Of a stretch of DNA of 64,000 bases, positions 1-6,934 are shown piece after piece. The notes below the pieces were generated by a model, which saw nothing but the letters and a program-made list of their open reading frames with translations, had not been told where the DNA came from and ran no database searches. Each line of letters begins with the position of its first letter. The first letter of the stretch is position 1. Both the position numbers and the translations under genes were made by a program. Source of the stretch: Prochlorococcus sp. AG-363-P06 (GTDB lineage Bacteria > Cyanobacteriota > Cyanobacteriia > PCC-6307 > Cyanobiaceae); contig QCGD01000002.1 in NCBI GenBank assembly GCA_003280025.1, positions 207,369 through 271,368 on the forward strand, read 5' to 3'.

Positions 1-2
1 TA

Positions 3-461
3 TTTTTTATTGGTTTCTTAATGGTATTAGATCAAATTAGTGCAAACCTTAGAATGATCCCAAGTACCGTCTTAGAAAACCTATCAGAATCGAATAATTT
101 AATTTATAATTTTTTTCTTAAATTACCACTATTACAAGTCGGTCAATTTGCAATACCACTAATTGGATTTTCTTTAATGGCTTTATTGCTGCAGGCACTT
201 CTGCCTAGCAGAAAAGTGCCTTTAAAACCTTTAATTCCAGGTTCTTTACTCATTGGTATTGGATTAACTACACTTAACCTAGCGGTAAGTAAAAGTATTC
301 TTTCTCTTGGGGTAAGGTTCCAAGCATATGGTTTTATTGGAGGTTTTTTAGTCCTTACTTTATGGGTTTGGCTATTAGGCGTAATTTTGTATTTTGGACA
401 GTGCTGGAGTGTCGTTATTGCTAGTATGTCTCTAGTAAATAGAAAAAGAAATAGACCATAA
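3..461 (+). CDS. YihY/BrkB-family inner membrane protein, C-terminal part
   Basis: The reading frame is open to the left edge of the window, so this is only the 3' part of a longer gene; the ATG at 21 is internal. The visible part is strongly hydrophobic, with membrane segments near residues 40-60, 75-90 and 105-135 counted from the ATG at 21. The last segment (LTLWVWLLGVILYFGQCW) looks like the final helix of YihY/BrkB (UPF0761) proteins, which have about six helices and no agreed molecular function. The protein ends in a short basic tail, presumably cytoplasmic. The next gene starts 7 bases downstream on the same strand. The family call rests on the C-terminal third only. Confidence 0.6.
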   Translation, partial: FFIGFLMVLDQISANLRMIPSTVLENLSESNNLIYNFFLKLPLLQVGQFAIPLIGFSLMALLLQALLPSRKVPLKPLIPGSLLIGIGLTTLNLAVSKSILSLGVRFQAYGFIGGFLVLTLWVWLLGVILYFGQCWSVVIASMSLVNRKRNRP

Positions 462-468
462 CATTCAT

Positions 469-813
469 ATGAATTCTTTCATTAAAACTAATAAAACTTT
501 AGTAACTTATTCATTAATTTTCTTAATTGTTATTCCTATTTTTGGAATTAACTTTTTTCTAAGCATTATTGGTAATGTTTTGCTGCTTTTCTTTCTAATA
601 ACTTTATTAATAGTACTTATTGGATTTTTAAGTTTTAATTTTTTAAAATCCAAAGTAATTCAATGTGAACAATGTGGTGCAATTTCACTAGGATCAAATG
701 ATACTTGCATGAATTGCGGTGCAGACTTAAAAGACCTAAATATTAAACAAAGTAAATTAAATAATAATCCTGGAGAAAAAACTATTGAAGTAAAAGCAGA
801 GGAAATCAAATAA
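469..813 (+). CDS. Small membrane protein with zinc-ribbon tail
   Basis: I do not recognise this 114-residue protein as a named family. Residues 10-60 form two hydrophobic membrane segments. They are followed by a four-cysteine ribbon (CEQCGAISLG, then CMNCGADL, about residues 65-88) that should bind one zinc ion, and then a charged tail. It follows the YihY-like gene by 7 bases on the same strand and is probably co-transcribed with it. A double-zinc-ribbon or rubredoxin-like metal site on a membrane anchor is an inference from the CxxC pairs. Nothing shows its partner or substrate. Confidence 0.7.
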   Translation: MNSFIKTNKTLVTYSLIFLIVIPIFGINFFLSIIGNVLLLFFLITLLIVLIGFLSFNFLKSKVIQCEQCGAISLGSNDTCMNCGADLKDLNIKQSKLNNNPGEKTIEVKAEEIK

Positions 814-840
814 TTTTATTGGTTGATTATAAAAAATAAT

Positions 841-987
841 TTAACCAATTCCAATTTGTCTAAGGATACTTTGTCCAGTGATTAATTCCGTTGCTAAACC
901 TATCAAAATTCCCATCATAGCCATACGACCATTCCAAGTTTCCGCGAAATTTACAAAGCCATATCTTGGTTGATTGTCTTCATTCAT
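841..987 (-). CDS. hli: High-light-inducible protein (Hli/Scp), 48 aa
   Basis: Read on the minus strand this gives 48 residues starting MNEDNQPRYGFVNFAETWNG. The core FAETWNGRMAMMGILIGLATE is the chlorophyll a/b-binding motif of one-helix Hli/ELIP proteins, with the Glu, Asn and Arg that ligate chlorophyll and make the interhelix salt bridge. Such proteins sit in thylakoid membranes as dimers, bind chlorophyll and carotenoid, and protect photosystem assembly during light stress. It stands alone between convergent and same-strand neighbours. Prochlorococcus has many copies of this family. The start is the first ATG, with a short polar N terminus. Confidence 0.93.
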   Translation of the reverse strand: MNEDNQPRYGFVNFAETWNGRMAMMGILIGLATELITGQSILRQIGIG

Positions 988-1055
988 AATTAACTGCTTG
1001 CAAGTTTACCTATTTTAACGTTTTGAGGGGAAATTTATGATGAATAATTAATGAA

Positions 1056-1439
1056 TTACTTAACATGTCTGACACCATCAACGGGCTTATATTGATCACC
1101 AGTTAATTCCTCATATATAATCGCTGGCAATCCAGTCTCAAACATCGTTTGTAAAGCCTCCTTAAGCATTGGATTCCATCCTCCAGTACTTATCTTTCCA
1201 TGTCTAACGGTCCAATCCCAAGTACCCTGAAGATCTCTTGGCATTCTGCCTTCCCTATCCCTTCTACCCACTAAATCTAAAGACTCAACTAAACCAACAA
1301 TAATTGGTTTTTTACCATAAGAAGGTGTAAGACTAAGTTCCAATCTAACGGGATCCTCTTTAACCATTGTCAGACGAAACCTTGGGGGTAATTTCAGAGA
1401 TCTTATAACTGAAGTGACGATTTTTGTTCTTAATTCCAA
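1056..1439 (-). CDS. Conserved cyanobacterial hypothetical protein, 127 aa
   Basis: This is a soluble, basic 127-residue protein with no membrane segment or signal peptide. It looks well conserved in character (for example QGTWDWTVRHGKISTGGWNP and GLPAIIYEELTGDQ) but I cannot assign it to a function. The start is a TTG at 1439; no ATG lies upstream in frame close by. It is 27 bases downstream of the membrane-protein gene at 1467-1730 on the same strand and may share its transcript. Confidence 0.7.
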   Translation of the reverse strand: MELRTKIVTSVIRSLKLPPRFRLTMVKEDPVRLELSLTPSYGKKPIIVGLVESLDLVGRRDREGRMPRDLQGTWDWTVRHGKISTGGWNPMLKEALQTMFETGLPAIIYEELTGDQYKPVDGVRHVK

Positions 1440-1466
1440 TTTTTTTACCTTTAATTTTTAATTGAG

Positions 1467-1730
1467 TTAATCAGTTGTAGTACCTTTCTCTTCTAAAGAT
1501 GAGTCATTATCATTCGAAAACCTTACTGTCAGTAGTTCCTCATCTGTAATATTTCCAGACTTGTCAAGGAGTTCTGGGTGTATAGTATATTTTTTTTGTT
1601 TTAAATTTTTATTATAAAATTCTTTTTTTGCTTTATCTGATATACCCCAACCATTAGACATAACTTTGAAGGCCTTCCAGACTAAATAAGTAAGGACTGC
1701 TGAATATAAAATGGAAAATAAAATAGTCAT
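1467..1730 (-). CDS. Small membrane protein, possibly DUF2973-like
   Basis: The 87-residue product has one hydrophobic segment at residues 3-22 (the start reads MTILFSILYSAVLTYLVWKA), then a basic linker and an acidic, polar C terminus. The layout, an N-terminal helix followed by NGWG-type residues and a short cytoplasmic tail, resembles small cyanobacterial DUF2973 proteins, but that is a weak, pattern-level match. It is the first gene of a likely two-gene minus-strand unit with the 127-residue gene below it, and it is divergent from the HtrA gene. Confidence 0.6.
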   Translation of the reverse strand: MTILFSILYSAVLTYLVWKAFKVMSNGWGISDKAKKEFYNKNLKQKKYTIHPELLDKSGNITDEELLTVRFSNDNDSSLEEKGTTTD

Positions 1731-1834
1731 TGAGCTTATAAATTATTAGCAGTATGAACTATATGATAGCCCGAAAAAAAGAAAATTAGCTAGATTAATC
1801 AAATATATTCTTGTTTTCACTAAATGTATTGGGC

Positions 1835-1850
1835 ATAACTATATAGTTAT
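1835..1850. promoter_or_regulatory. 16-bp perfect palindrome upstream of htrA-like gene
   Basis: Bases 1835-1850 (ATAACTATATAGTTAT) are identical to their own reverse complement. The palindrome sits about 30 bases upstream of the ATG at 1880, in the region shared with the divergent small-membrane-protein gene. A dimeric regulator could bind it, but chance is possible in DNA this AT-rich. No matching second copy was noticed in the window. Confidence 0.35.
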
Positions 1851-1879
1851 AGTTAAAAAATTAAAAATATTTGTGTAAT

Positions 1880-3022
1880 ATGTTTCTCCCAAGTATCAAC
1901 AAATCAAAATTGACTACCAATCGCTACAAAAAACTTTTACTCGCATCAGCCTTAATACTTGGCATTGTTAGTGACACAAATGCAATCCCTGAATCTGTGG
2001 TTAATGCAAATTTTAATGAAAACTCTAAATACTCTAATAAATCTTTCATAACAAAAGCCATTGAAAAAACTGGTGATTCTGTAGTAACAATTGATAGCCA
2101 GAGATATATTAAAAAAAGGAGATTTTCAAAAGATTCTAGAATATTCATAGATCCATATTTTGAAAGATTTTTTGGATTGCAATTACCTTATGAAAATCAA
2201 CCTAGAATAGAACAAAGCCAAGGAAGTGGATTTATATTTGCAGACGGTCTTGTAATGACTAATGCACATGTTGTAAATGGATCAGATCAGTTGATTGTAG
2301 GTTTAAAAAACGGCAAAAAATTAAAAGGTAAACTTGTAGGACAAGACTTTTTTACTGATTTAGCCGTTATTAAGATTGAAGGTAAAGGACCCTGGCAGAA
2401 AGCGAAATTAGGTGATTCAACAAAAATTAAAGTTGGTGATTGGGCAATAGCTGTTGGCAATCCCTTTGGACTAGAAAACACTGTAACTCTTGGAATTATT
2501 AGTAATCTAAAAAGAAATGTTACACAATTAGGAATTTACGACAAGAAACTTGAACTAATACAAACAGATGCTGCTATTAATCCTGGAAATTCAGGTGGAC
2601 CACTATTAAATAGTAATGGAGAAGTTATTGGTATTAATACTCTTATAAGATCTGGTCCAGGAGCGGGATTAAGTTTTGCGATTCCAATAAATAAAGCCAA
2701 AGATATTGCATATCAATTAATAAATAATGGGAAAGCAATACATCCTATGATTGGTATTAGTCTCATAGATGAAACTAACTTTGAAAATAACAAAAATTCC
2801 GTTAAAGTTGGTTATGTGGTCCCTAGGAGCCCAGCAGAGAAGAGTGGGATTGTTATTAATGACGTTATCCTGAAAGTTGGTGATCAAACCATTGAAAATG
2901 CTACAGACGTTATTAGTGCAATAAGTAAAAATGGTGTTAAAGAGACCTTAGAAATCTCATTAAAACGGGGAAATAAATTAATTAAGTTAAAAGTTAAACC
3001 TACTGATATCAGTAATCTATAA
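1880..3022 (+). CDS. HtrA/Deg-family periplasmic serine protease
   Basis: Trypsin-like Deg protease (HhoA/HhoB/HtrA group of cyanobacteria) that degrades or chaperones damaged proteins in the periplasm or thylakoid lumen. The catalytic triad is visible: His130 in TNAHVVNG, Asp160 in TDLAVIKI and Ser238 in NPGNSGGPL. A single PDZ domain follows (about residues 290-370, with SPAEKSGIVINDVILKVGDQ). Residues 15-35 form a hydrophobic signal or anchor segment. I start at the ATG at 1880 (380 residues); a TTG three codons upstream also fits the frame. The family is stress-induced in many cyanobacteria, and a perfect palindrome lies just upstream. Confidence 0.9.
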   Translation: MFLPSINKSKLTTNRYKKLLLASALILGIVSDTNAIPESVVNANFNENSKYSNKSFITKAIEKTGDSVVTIDSQRYIKKRRFSKDSRIFIDPYFERFFGLQLPYENQPRIEQSQGSGFIFADGLVMTNAHVVNGSDQLIVGLKNGKKLKGKLVGQDFFTDLAVIKIEGKGPWQKAKLGDSTKIKVGDWAIAVGNPFGLENTVTLGIISNLKRNVTQLGIYDKKLELIQTDAAINPGNSGGPLLNSNGEVIGINTLIRSGPGAGLSFAIPINKAKDIAYQLINNGKAIHPMIGISLIDETNFENNKNSVKVGYVVPRSPAEKSGIVINDVILKVGDQTIENATDVISAISKNGVKETLEISLKRGNKLIKLKVKPTDISNL

Positions 3023-3036
3023 AATAGTTAAATTAT

Positions 3037-3180
3037 TTACTTGTCACATTCTCTAAGGATTTCTACACACTTCGTAATACAAAGACCATCCGATATATCA
3101 CACGAAGAAATGCACTCAAAATAACTTTCAACAGGATCAGAAATGTGAAATGTTTTTTCTTTTAAATCATAATTATTCAT
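3037..3180 (-). CDS. Cysteine-rich 47-aa protein
   Basis: This short minus-strand frame begins MNNYDLKEKTFHI and carries five cysteines in its second half, spaced C-x3-C-x6-C-x3-C-x7-C and ending ECDK. The two CxxxC pairs suggest a metal site or a helical hairpin with disulfides (CHCH-like spacing would be C-x9-C, so it is not that). There is no signal peptide. It lies convergent to the HtrA gene with 14 bases between the stops. The function is unknown; the call rests on an intact frame, sensible codon use and the ordered cysteine pattern. Confidence 0.6.
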   Translation of the reverse strand: MNNYDLKEKTFHISDPVESYFECISSCDISDGLCITKCVEILRECDK

Positions 3181-3320
3181 TTATAGTTTTTAAAAAATAA
3201 TTTGTATTTTTAAGATTAAACAATTGCTAATAAATTTGTAAAGTTAAATAAGTGATCTTGCCTAGATTAATGTAAAGTTTTTTAAATTAAACTAATTTTT
3301 AAGAAAATATACTAATTAAC

Positions 3321-4955
3321 TTATTTCTGTTGAATACTTTTTCTGTTTTGTTGGTCTAAAAAATATTCATAATCACCATTATAAGACAATAATTTAGAGT
3401 CTTTAATTTCTATAATTTTATTTGCAACTTGGGATATAAAATATCGATCATGAGAAATAATCAATACAGTACCTTTATAATTTTTAATTGCTATTTCTAA
3501 ATTTTCTTTAGATTTAAGATCCAAATGATTAGTGGGTTCATCTAAAAGCAAAAAATTGCTTGGATTCATAATGATAAGAGCCAATGCCAATCTTGCCTTT
3601 TCTCCACCACTAAGTTGTTTTACATATTTAAAAACAGCATCATTATGGAAGCCGAAACCACCCAAAAATGTTCTTACTTTTTTTTGTGACCAATCAGGAG
3701 CTTTTTCAAAAATTAAATCAATAGCCTTTTTCTCCAAAGCAAGTGCTTCAGCCTGATTCTGTTCATAATAGCTAGGAATTATATTATGTTTACCCAAATT
3801 AATTTCCCCAATCTCAGGGTCTATTCTTTTCATAATTAATTTCAGTAATGTAGATTTACCAGAACCATTAGGTCCTAAAATTGCTATTTTTTCTCCTGAA
3901 GAAATTTTTAAATTAACATCTAATAAAAGTATTTCATCTTGAAAACTATGAGATAAATTTTTAATATTTAGAACTGATTTTCCTGACCGAGGACATTCTG
4001 GAAAATGAAATGTAGGAGTTTTTAGTTTTGATATAGGCGCATCAATTTTAGAGATTTTTTTTAATTGTTTTTCTCGACTCTTAGCCTGGGTACTTCTTGT
4101 TGCACTAGCTCTAAATCTATCTATATACCTCTTTTGTATTTCAATCTCTTTTTGCTGTAACTGATAAGCTTTAATCTGAGATAATTGATTTAAAGCTTTC
4201 TGTTCAACAAAAAAAGAATAGTTCCCATTATAAGTTTCAGATATTCCACGTTCTATGAAAATAATTTTTTTGCATAATTTGTCTAAAAAATATCTATCAT
4301 GACTAATCAAAATAATTGCAATTTTTAAAGAGGCTAAATATTCTTCAAGCCAGAAAATAGTTTCCAAATCCAAATGATTGGTTGGTTCATCAAGTAAAAG
4401 CAAATCAGGTTTTTGCAAGATGATTTTTCCAAGTGCAACTTTCATCTGCCATCCACCTGAAAACTGTCCAACTAATTGATCAGCGTCTTTAAGAGAAAAT
4501 CCTAGTTTTGGTAGAATTTTCTCTACTTCTGCTTGCATTTGATAACCACCTAAAGCTTCAAATTTCCCTTGATATTTTGCTAATTTATTTACTAAAAGTT
4601 CAAGTTCTCTAGAATCTTTGTTAACGTCCAAAGATTTCATTTTTACTTCAATTTCTAAAAGTTTACTTGCAACTATTTGTATATCTTTAAAAGAACTTTC
4701 TAGTTCATCTCTGACTGATCGATTAAGGTTGCAATCTAACTCTTGTTTGAGGTGAGCAATTTTAGGATTGCCTTCCTTAATAACCATTCCACTTGTTTGA
4801 TCTTCTTCTCCAATTAGAATTTTAAATTGGGTAGATTTACCTGCACCATTTGAACCAACTAATCCTATCTTTTCACCTTTCTTAATCTCCCAATTAATAT
4901 TTTTTAAAACAACATCTGTAGAATAAATTTTGCTTACATTATCAAATCTAATCAC
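3321..4955 (-). CDS. ABC-F family ATPase
   Basis: A 544-residue soluble protein with two ABC ATPase domains and no membrane domain. Walker A motifs are GSNGAGKST (34-42) and GPNGSGKST (about 360). Signatures are FSGGWQMKVALGK and LSGGEKARLALAL. Both halves have LLLDEPTNHLDL Walker B motifs, diagnostic of the ABC-F (Uup/YheS/EttA) class. The linker between domains is basic and helical. ABC-F proteins act on ribosomes, entering the E site to adjust or rescue translation; some cause antibiotic resistance. Which subfamily this is cannot be settled by eye. It is monocistronic, divergent from a small membrane protein. Confidence 0.92.
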   Translation of the reverse strand: MIRFDNVSKIYSTDVVLKNINWEIKKGEKIGLVGSNGAGKSTQFKILIGEEDQTSGMVIKEGNPKIAHLKQELDCNLNRSVRDELESSFKDIQIVASKLLEIEVKMKSLDVNKDSRELELLVNKLAKYQGKFEALGGYQMQAEVEKILPKLGFSLKDADQLVGQFSGGWQMKVALGKIILQKPDLLLLDEPTNHLDLETIFWLEEYLASLKIAIILISHDRYFLDKLCKKIIFIERGISETYNGNYSFFVEQKALNQLSQIKAYQLQQKEIEIQKRYIDRFRASATRSTQAKSREKQLKKISKIDAPISKLKTPTFHFPECPRSGKSVLNIKNLSHSFQDEILLLDVNLKISSGEKIAILGPNGSGKSTLLKLIMKRIDPEIGEINLGKHNIIPSYYEQNQAEALALEKKAIDLIFEKAPDWSQKKVRTFLGGFGFHNDAVFKYVKQLSGGEKARLALALIIMNPSNFLLLDEPTNHLDLKSKENLEIAIKNYKGTVLIISHDRYFISQVANKIIEIKDSKLLSYNGDYEYFLDQQNRKSIQQK

Positions 4956-5027
4956 TTTTTTAAAAATAGAATTTACAAAAATAGAGACTTATTTAACAAA
5001 AAATATTTTGTGCAATAAAATTATTTT

Positions 5028-5204
5028 ATGAAAAGAATAGAACAAATAGTAGTAATTTTCATAGCTGCAGCTCTTGCAATTCCAAGTTATTGGTTTTTTT
5101 GGACATTAGCTGGTGGTGGTGGTTACAACAAAAGAATCAATCCAAAAAATATAATAGAGGATCCTCCTTCACAATCTTTTCCTAAAGACCTCCTCGAGCC
5201 TTGA
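5028..5204 (+). CDS. 58-aa single-helix membrane protein
   Basis: ATG at 5028 opens a 58-codon frame starting MKRIEQIVVIFIAAALAIPS. Residues 5-28 are a membrane helix, followed by a run of four glycines and a polar, proline-containing tail. The type is typical of small conserved membrane proteins of unknown function in marine picocyanobacteria. The 3' end overlaps the convergent Nif11-like gene by 23 bases, which is tight even for this genome. Confidence 0.65.
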   Translation: MKRIEQIVVIFIAAALAIPSYWFFWTLAGGGGYNKRINPKNIIEDPPSQSFPKDLLEP

Positions 5205-5412
5205 TTAACCACATTTTCGTAGCTTCATCATCAATAGTACTCAAATATTCAATAACTTCCTCTTTTGTCACCGAAATATTAACTTCTTTGCCAATCGTAC
5301 AAATTTTTTCTAAAGCTGCTTTTGGATTAGTTAAAGCAGTCAAAAATAGACTTTGTTTCCTTTTTGAATCGTTCGCTATAAGATTATAAAGTTTTTCAGC
5401 ATTACTAGACAT
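5182..5412 (-). CDS. Nif11-like small protein ending in a double glycine
   Basis: From the ATG at 5412 this is a 76-residue protein starting MSSNAEKLYNLIAND. The arrangement of an N-terminal helix, a TNPKAALEKICTIG stretch and then a VTKEEVIEYL stretch resembles the Nif11 domain found in nitrogen-fixation-cluster peptides and in leader peptides of lanthipeptide-type precursors. It ends ARGGL, so a Gly-Gly stands at the very C terminus with no core peptide after it. An in-frame start 26 codons upstream exists but would overlap the preceding gene; I prefer 5412. The Nif11 assignment is by pattern only. Confidence 0.5.
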   Translation of the reverse strand: MSSNAEKLYNLIANDSKRKQSLFLTALTNPKAALEKICTIGKEVNISVTKEEVIEYLSTIDDEATKMWLIKARGGL

Positions 5413-5446
5413 GTTGTTTTTAAATTCATATTTATAGATTATTCCT

Positions 5447-5785
5447 TCAAGCAACATTTTGTTCATTATATTTATTAATAGATAAATCATTATCAGCGTC
5501 TTTTATTTCTTTAGCTGATGCATCAGCCATACTTCTTGCATCTAAACATAAAACCTTTCTTAGTTTTGCAAAATTAGCTGCATGTGATTTTCTACCATCT
5601 TTTTGAGCATAGTACTCAGACTGTTGAAGAATTTGATGAAGATGAGTCAATAAATATGGACTAATGACTGCAGATACCAACACATCACTATTCTCATAAT
5701 TAAAAGAATCAGAGTTTACCAATTTTTTTTTCTTTTTATCAATTATCGACCTTTTAGGTGAATCAAGTTTTCTTGAATTTTTCAT
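5447..5785 (-). CDS. Hypothetical protein, 112 aa
   Basis: Soluble protein with a very basic N terminus (residues 1-22 include a five-lysine run), a central helical stretch rich in His, Gln and Tyr (HLHQILQQSEYYAQKDGRKS) and an acidic C terminus. I do not recognise the family. It precedes the Nif11-like gene on the same strand by 34 bases and is divergent from the ribbon-helix-helix gene at 5903. The basic head could bind nucleic acid; this is only inference. Confidence 0.65.
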   Translation of the reverse strand: MKNSRKLDSPKRSIIDKKKKKLVNSDSFNYENSDVLVSAVISPYLLTHLHQILQQSEYYAQKDGRKSHAANFAKLRKVLCLDARSMADASAKEIKDADNDLSINKYNEQNVA

Positions 5786-5835
5786 GATTTAAACAAACAA
5801 TTAACTGATAAAGGCATACATTTCCTTACTAACAA

Positions 5836-5872
5836 TATACACAAAGATAGTATCCTTGACTAACTGTGTATA
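5836..5872. promoter_or_regulatory. Inverted repeat over the promoter of the RHH gene
   Basis: TATACACA (5836-5843) and TGTGTATA (5865-5872) are perfect 8-bp inverted arms separated by 21 bases. The right arm overlaps TATACT (5869-5874), a good -10 candidate about 29 bases before the ATG at 5903. This position suits autorepression by the ribbon-helix-helix protein encoded just downstream, or control of both divergent genes. It is a prediction from position and symmetry only. Confidence 0.4.
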
Positions 5873-5902
5873 CTAAGAAGTAACAGTTATCCATTTTGAC
5901 TC

Positions 5903-6211
5903 ATGGCAACCCGTCAAAACTCAACCAACGGGAAGCCAAAATCTCCCAGAATTCAGGTCGTTCTCCCAGAATTAATTTGTGAGCAACTGACTATGTTAGC
6001 TAACAATGAATCTAGGACTGTTAGCAATATGGCTAAAGTCTTAATTCAAGAAGGAATTAAAAAATACTTTGAGAAGGAGATTAAACCTCCACTATCAGAA
6101 AAAAATATAAATACCGAGAAATTTAGAAACGAACTAGAAAAACAAAGTATCAAAAGATTAAAAGGAGCTCCACAAAGAATTAGGTACTATAGAAAATCAA
6201 ATGATAATTAA
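5903..6211 (+). CDS. Ribbon-helix-helix (CopG/Arc-like) protein
   Basis: The 102-residue product contains PRIQVVLPELICEQLTMLAN at residues 15-34, followed by SRTVSNMAKVLIQEGIKKYF. That is the beta-strand, helix, turn, helix pattern of the CopG/Arc DNA-binding fold, in which the strand inserts in the major groove as a dimer. The C-terminal 45 residues are highly charged. An inverted repeat in its own promoter is a plausible operator. Its stop codon abuts the stop of the convergent KtrA-like gene, so it is not part of that operon. No antitoxin-type toxin partner is adjacent. Confidence 0.75.
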   Translation: MATRQNSTNGKPKSPRIQVVLPELICEQLTMLANNESRTVSNMAKVLIQEGIKKYFEKEIKPPLSEKNINTEKFRNELEKQSIKRLKGAPQRIRYYRKSNDN

Positions 6212-6916
6212 CTAATTTTGAGGCAGCTTCTGTAAATCTGCAGTTTTTCCCATAACCACTAAAATATTACCTCTCTCTAGAATGTATTTTGCAGGAGGAT
6301 TAACAGTTAATTGTTCAGCTGGTCCTGCTGCAAGGACATTAACTAAGTAATTTTTCCTTAAATTTAAGTCTCTTAAAGATCTGCCTATAAAATCCTCTGG
6401 AACTGTTATCTCATCAATGCCAGTTTGATTATCTAATTCTAATCTTTCGATGAGATTTGGCCTAACCAGTTCTAAGCCTAATCTCTCTCCCTGCATTCTC
6501 GAAGGAAAAACAACTCTGTCTGCGCCTACCCTTTTTAACATCTTTTCATGTAAATTACTTGTAGCTCTAGCTATTACTCTTTTAACTTTAGTACCCTCAC
6601 TATCCTTAGCAAGAAGAGTCGTAGTAATACTTGCTTCGATTGGTTTACTAATACCTACAACTACAGTATTCATTTCTAAAATTCCAGATTCTTTCATAGA
6701 TTCTTCATCAGTACAATCTATAACTCTAGCCTCTATAGAGGGCTCTAATTGTCTCAACTCATCAATAGCCTTTTCAGAATTATCTGCAGCCAAAACATCT
6801 GCACCATTATTTATAAGTTCTCTACAAACTGCCGTTCCAAATCTGCCAATACCAACAACTGCAAAAGTTAGTGCTTCCTCTTCTTTCTTGGGAGACCATT
6901 GCCACCAATCAGCCAT
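6212..6916 (-). CDS. ktrA: KtrA/TrkA-type regulatory subunit of ion uptake (RCK)
   Basis: A 234-residue cytoplasmic protein with a TrkA-N Rossmann domain (VGIGRFGTAV at 21-30, then AADNS for ribose binding) and a C-terminal TrkA-C domain (about 155-230, with LRDLNLRKNYLVNVLA). Such RCK subunits form octameric rings that bind nucleotide and gate the KtrB/TrkH channel subunit. The gene follows the KtrB-like gene on the same strand after 18 bases, so the pair form one transporter. It is the last gene of the four-gene minus-strand unit. Confidence 0.88.
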   Translation of the reverse strand: MADWWQWSPKKEEEALTFAVVGIGRFGTAVCRELINNGADVLAADNSEKAIDELRQLEPSIEARVIDCTDEESMKESGILEMNTVVVGISKPIEASITTTLLAKDSEGTKVKRVIARATSNLHEKMLKRVGADRVVFPSRMQGERLGLELVRPNLIERLELDNQTGIDEITVPEDFIGRSLRDLNLRKNYLVNVLAAGPAEQLTVNPPAKYILERGNILVVMGKTADLQKLPQN

Positions 6917-6934
6917 AATAAAACTTAGTAATTC

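Noticed and set aside
5856..5874. TTGACT (5856-5861) and TATACT (5869-5874) as a paired -35/-10 promoter
   Set aside because: The spacing is only seven bases, far from the usual 16-18; TATACT alone may be the -10.
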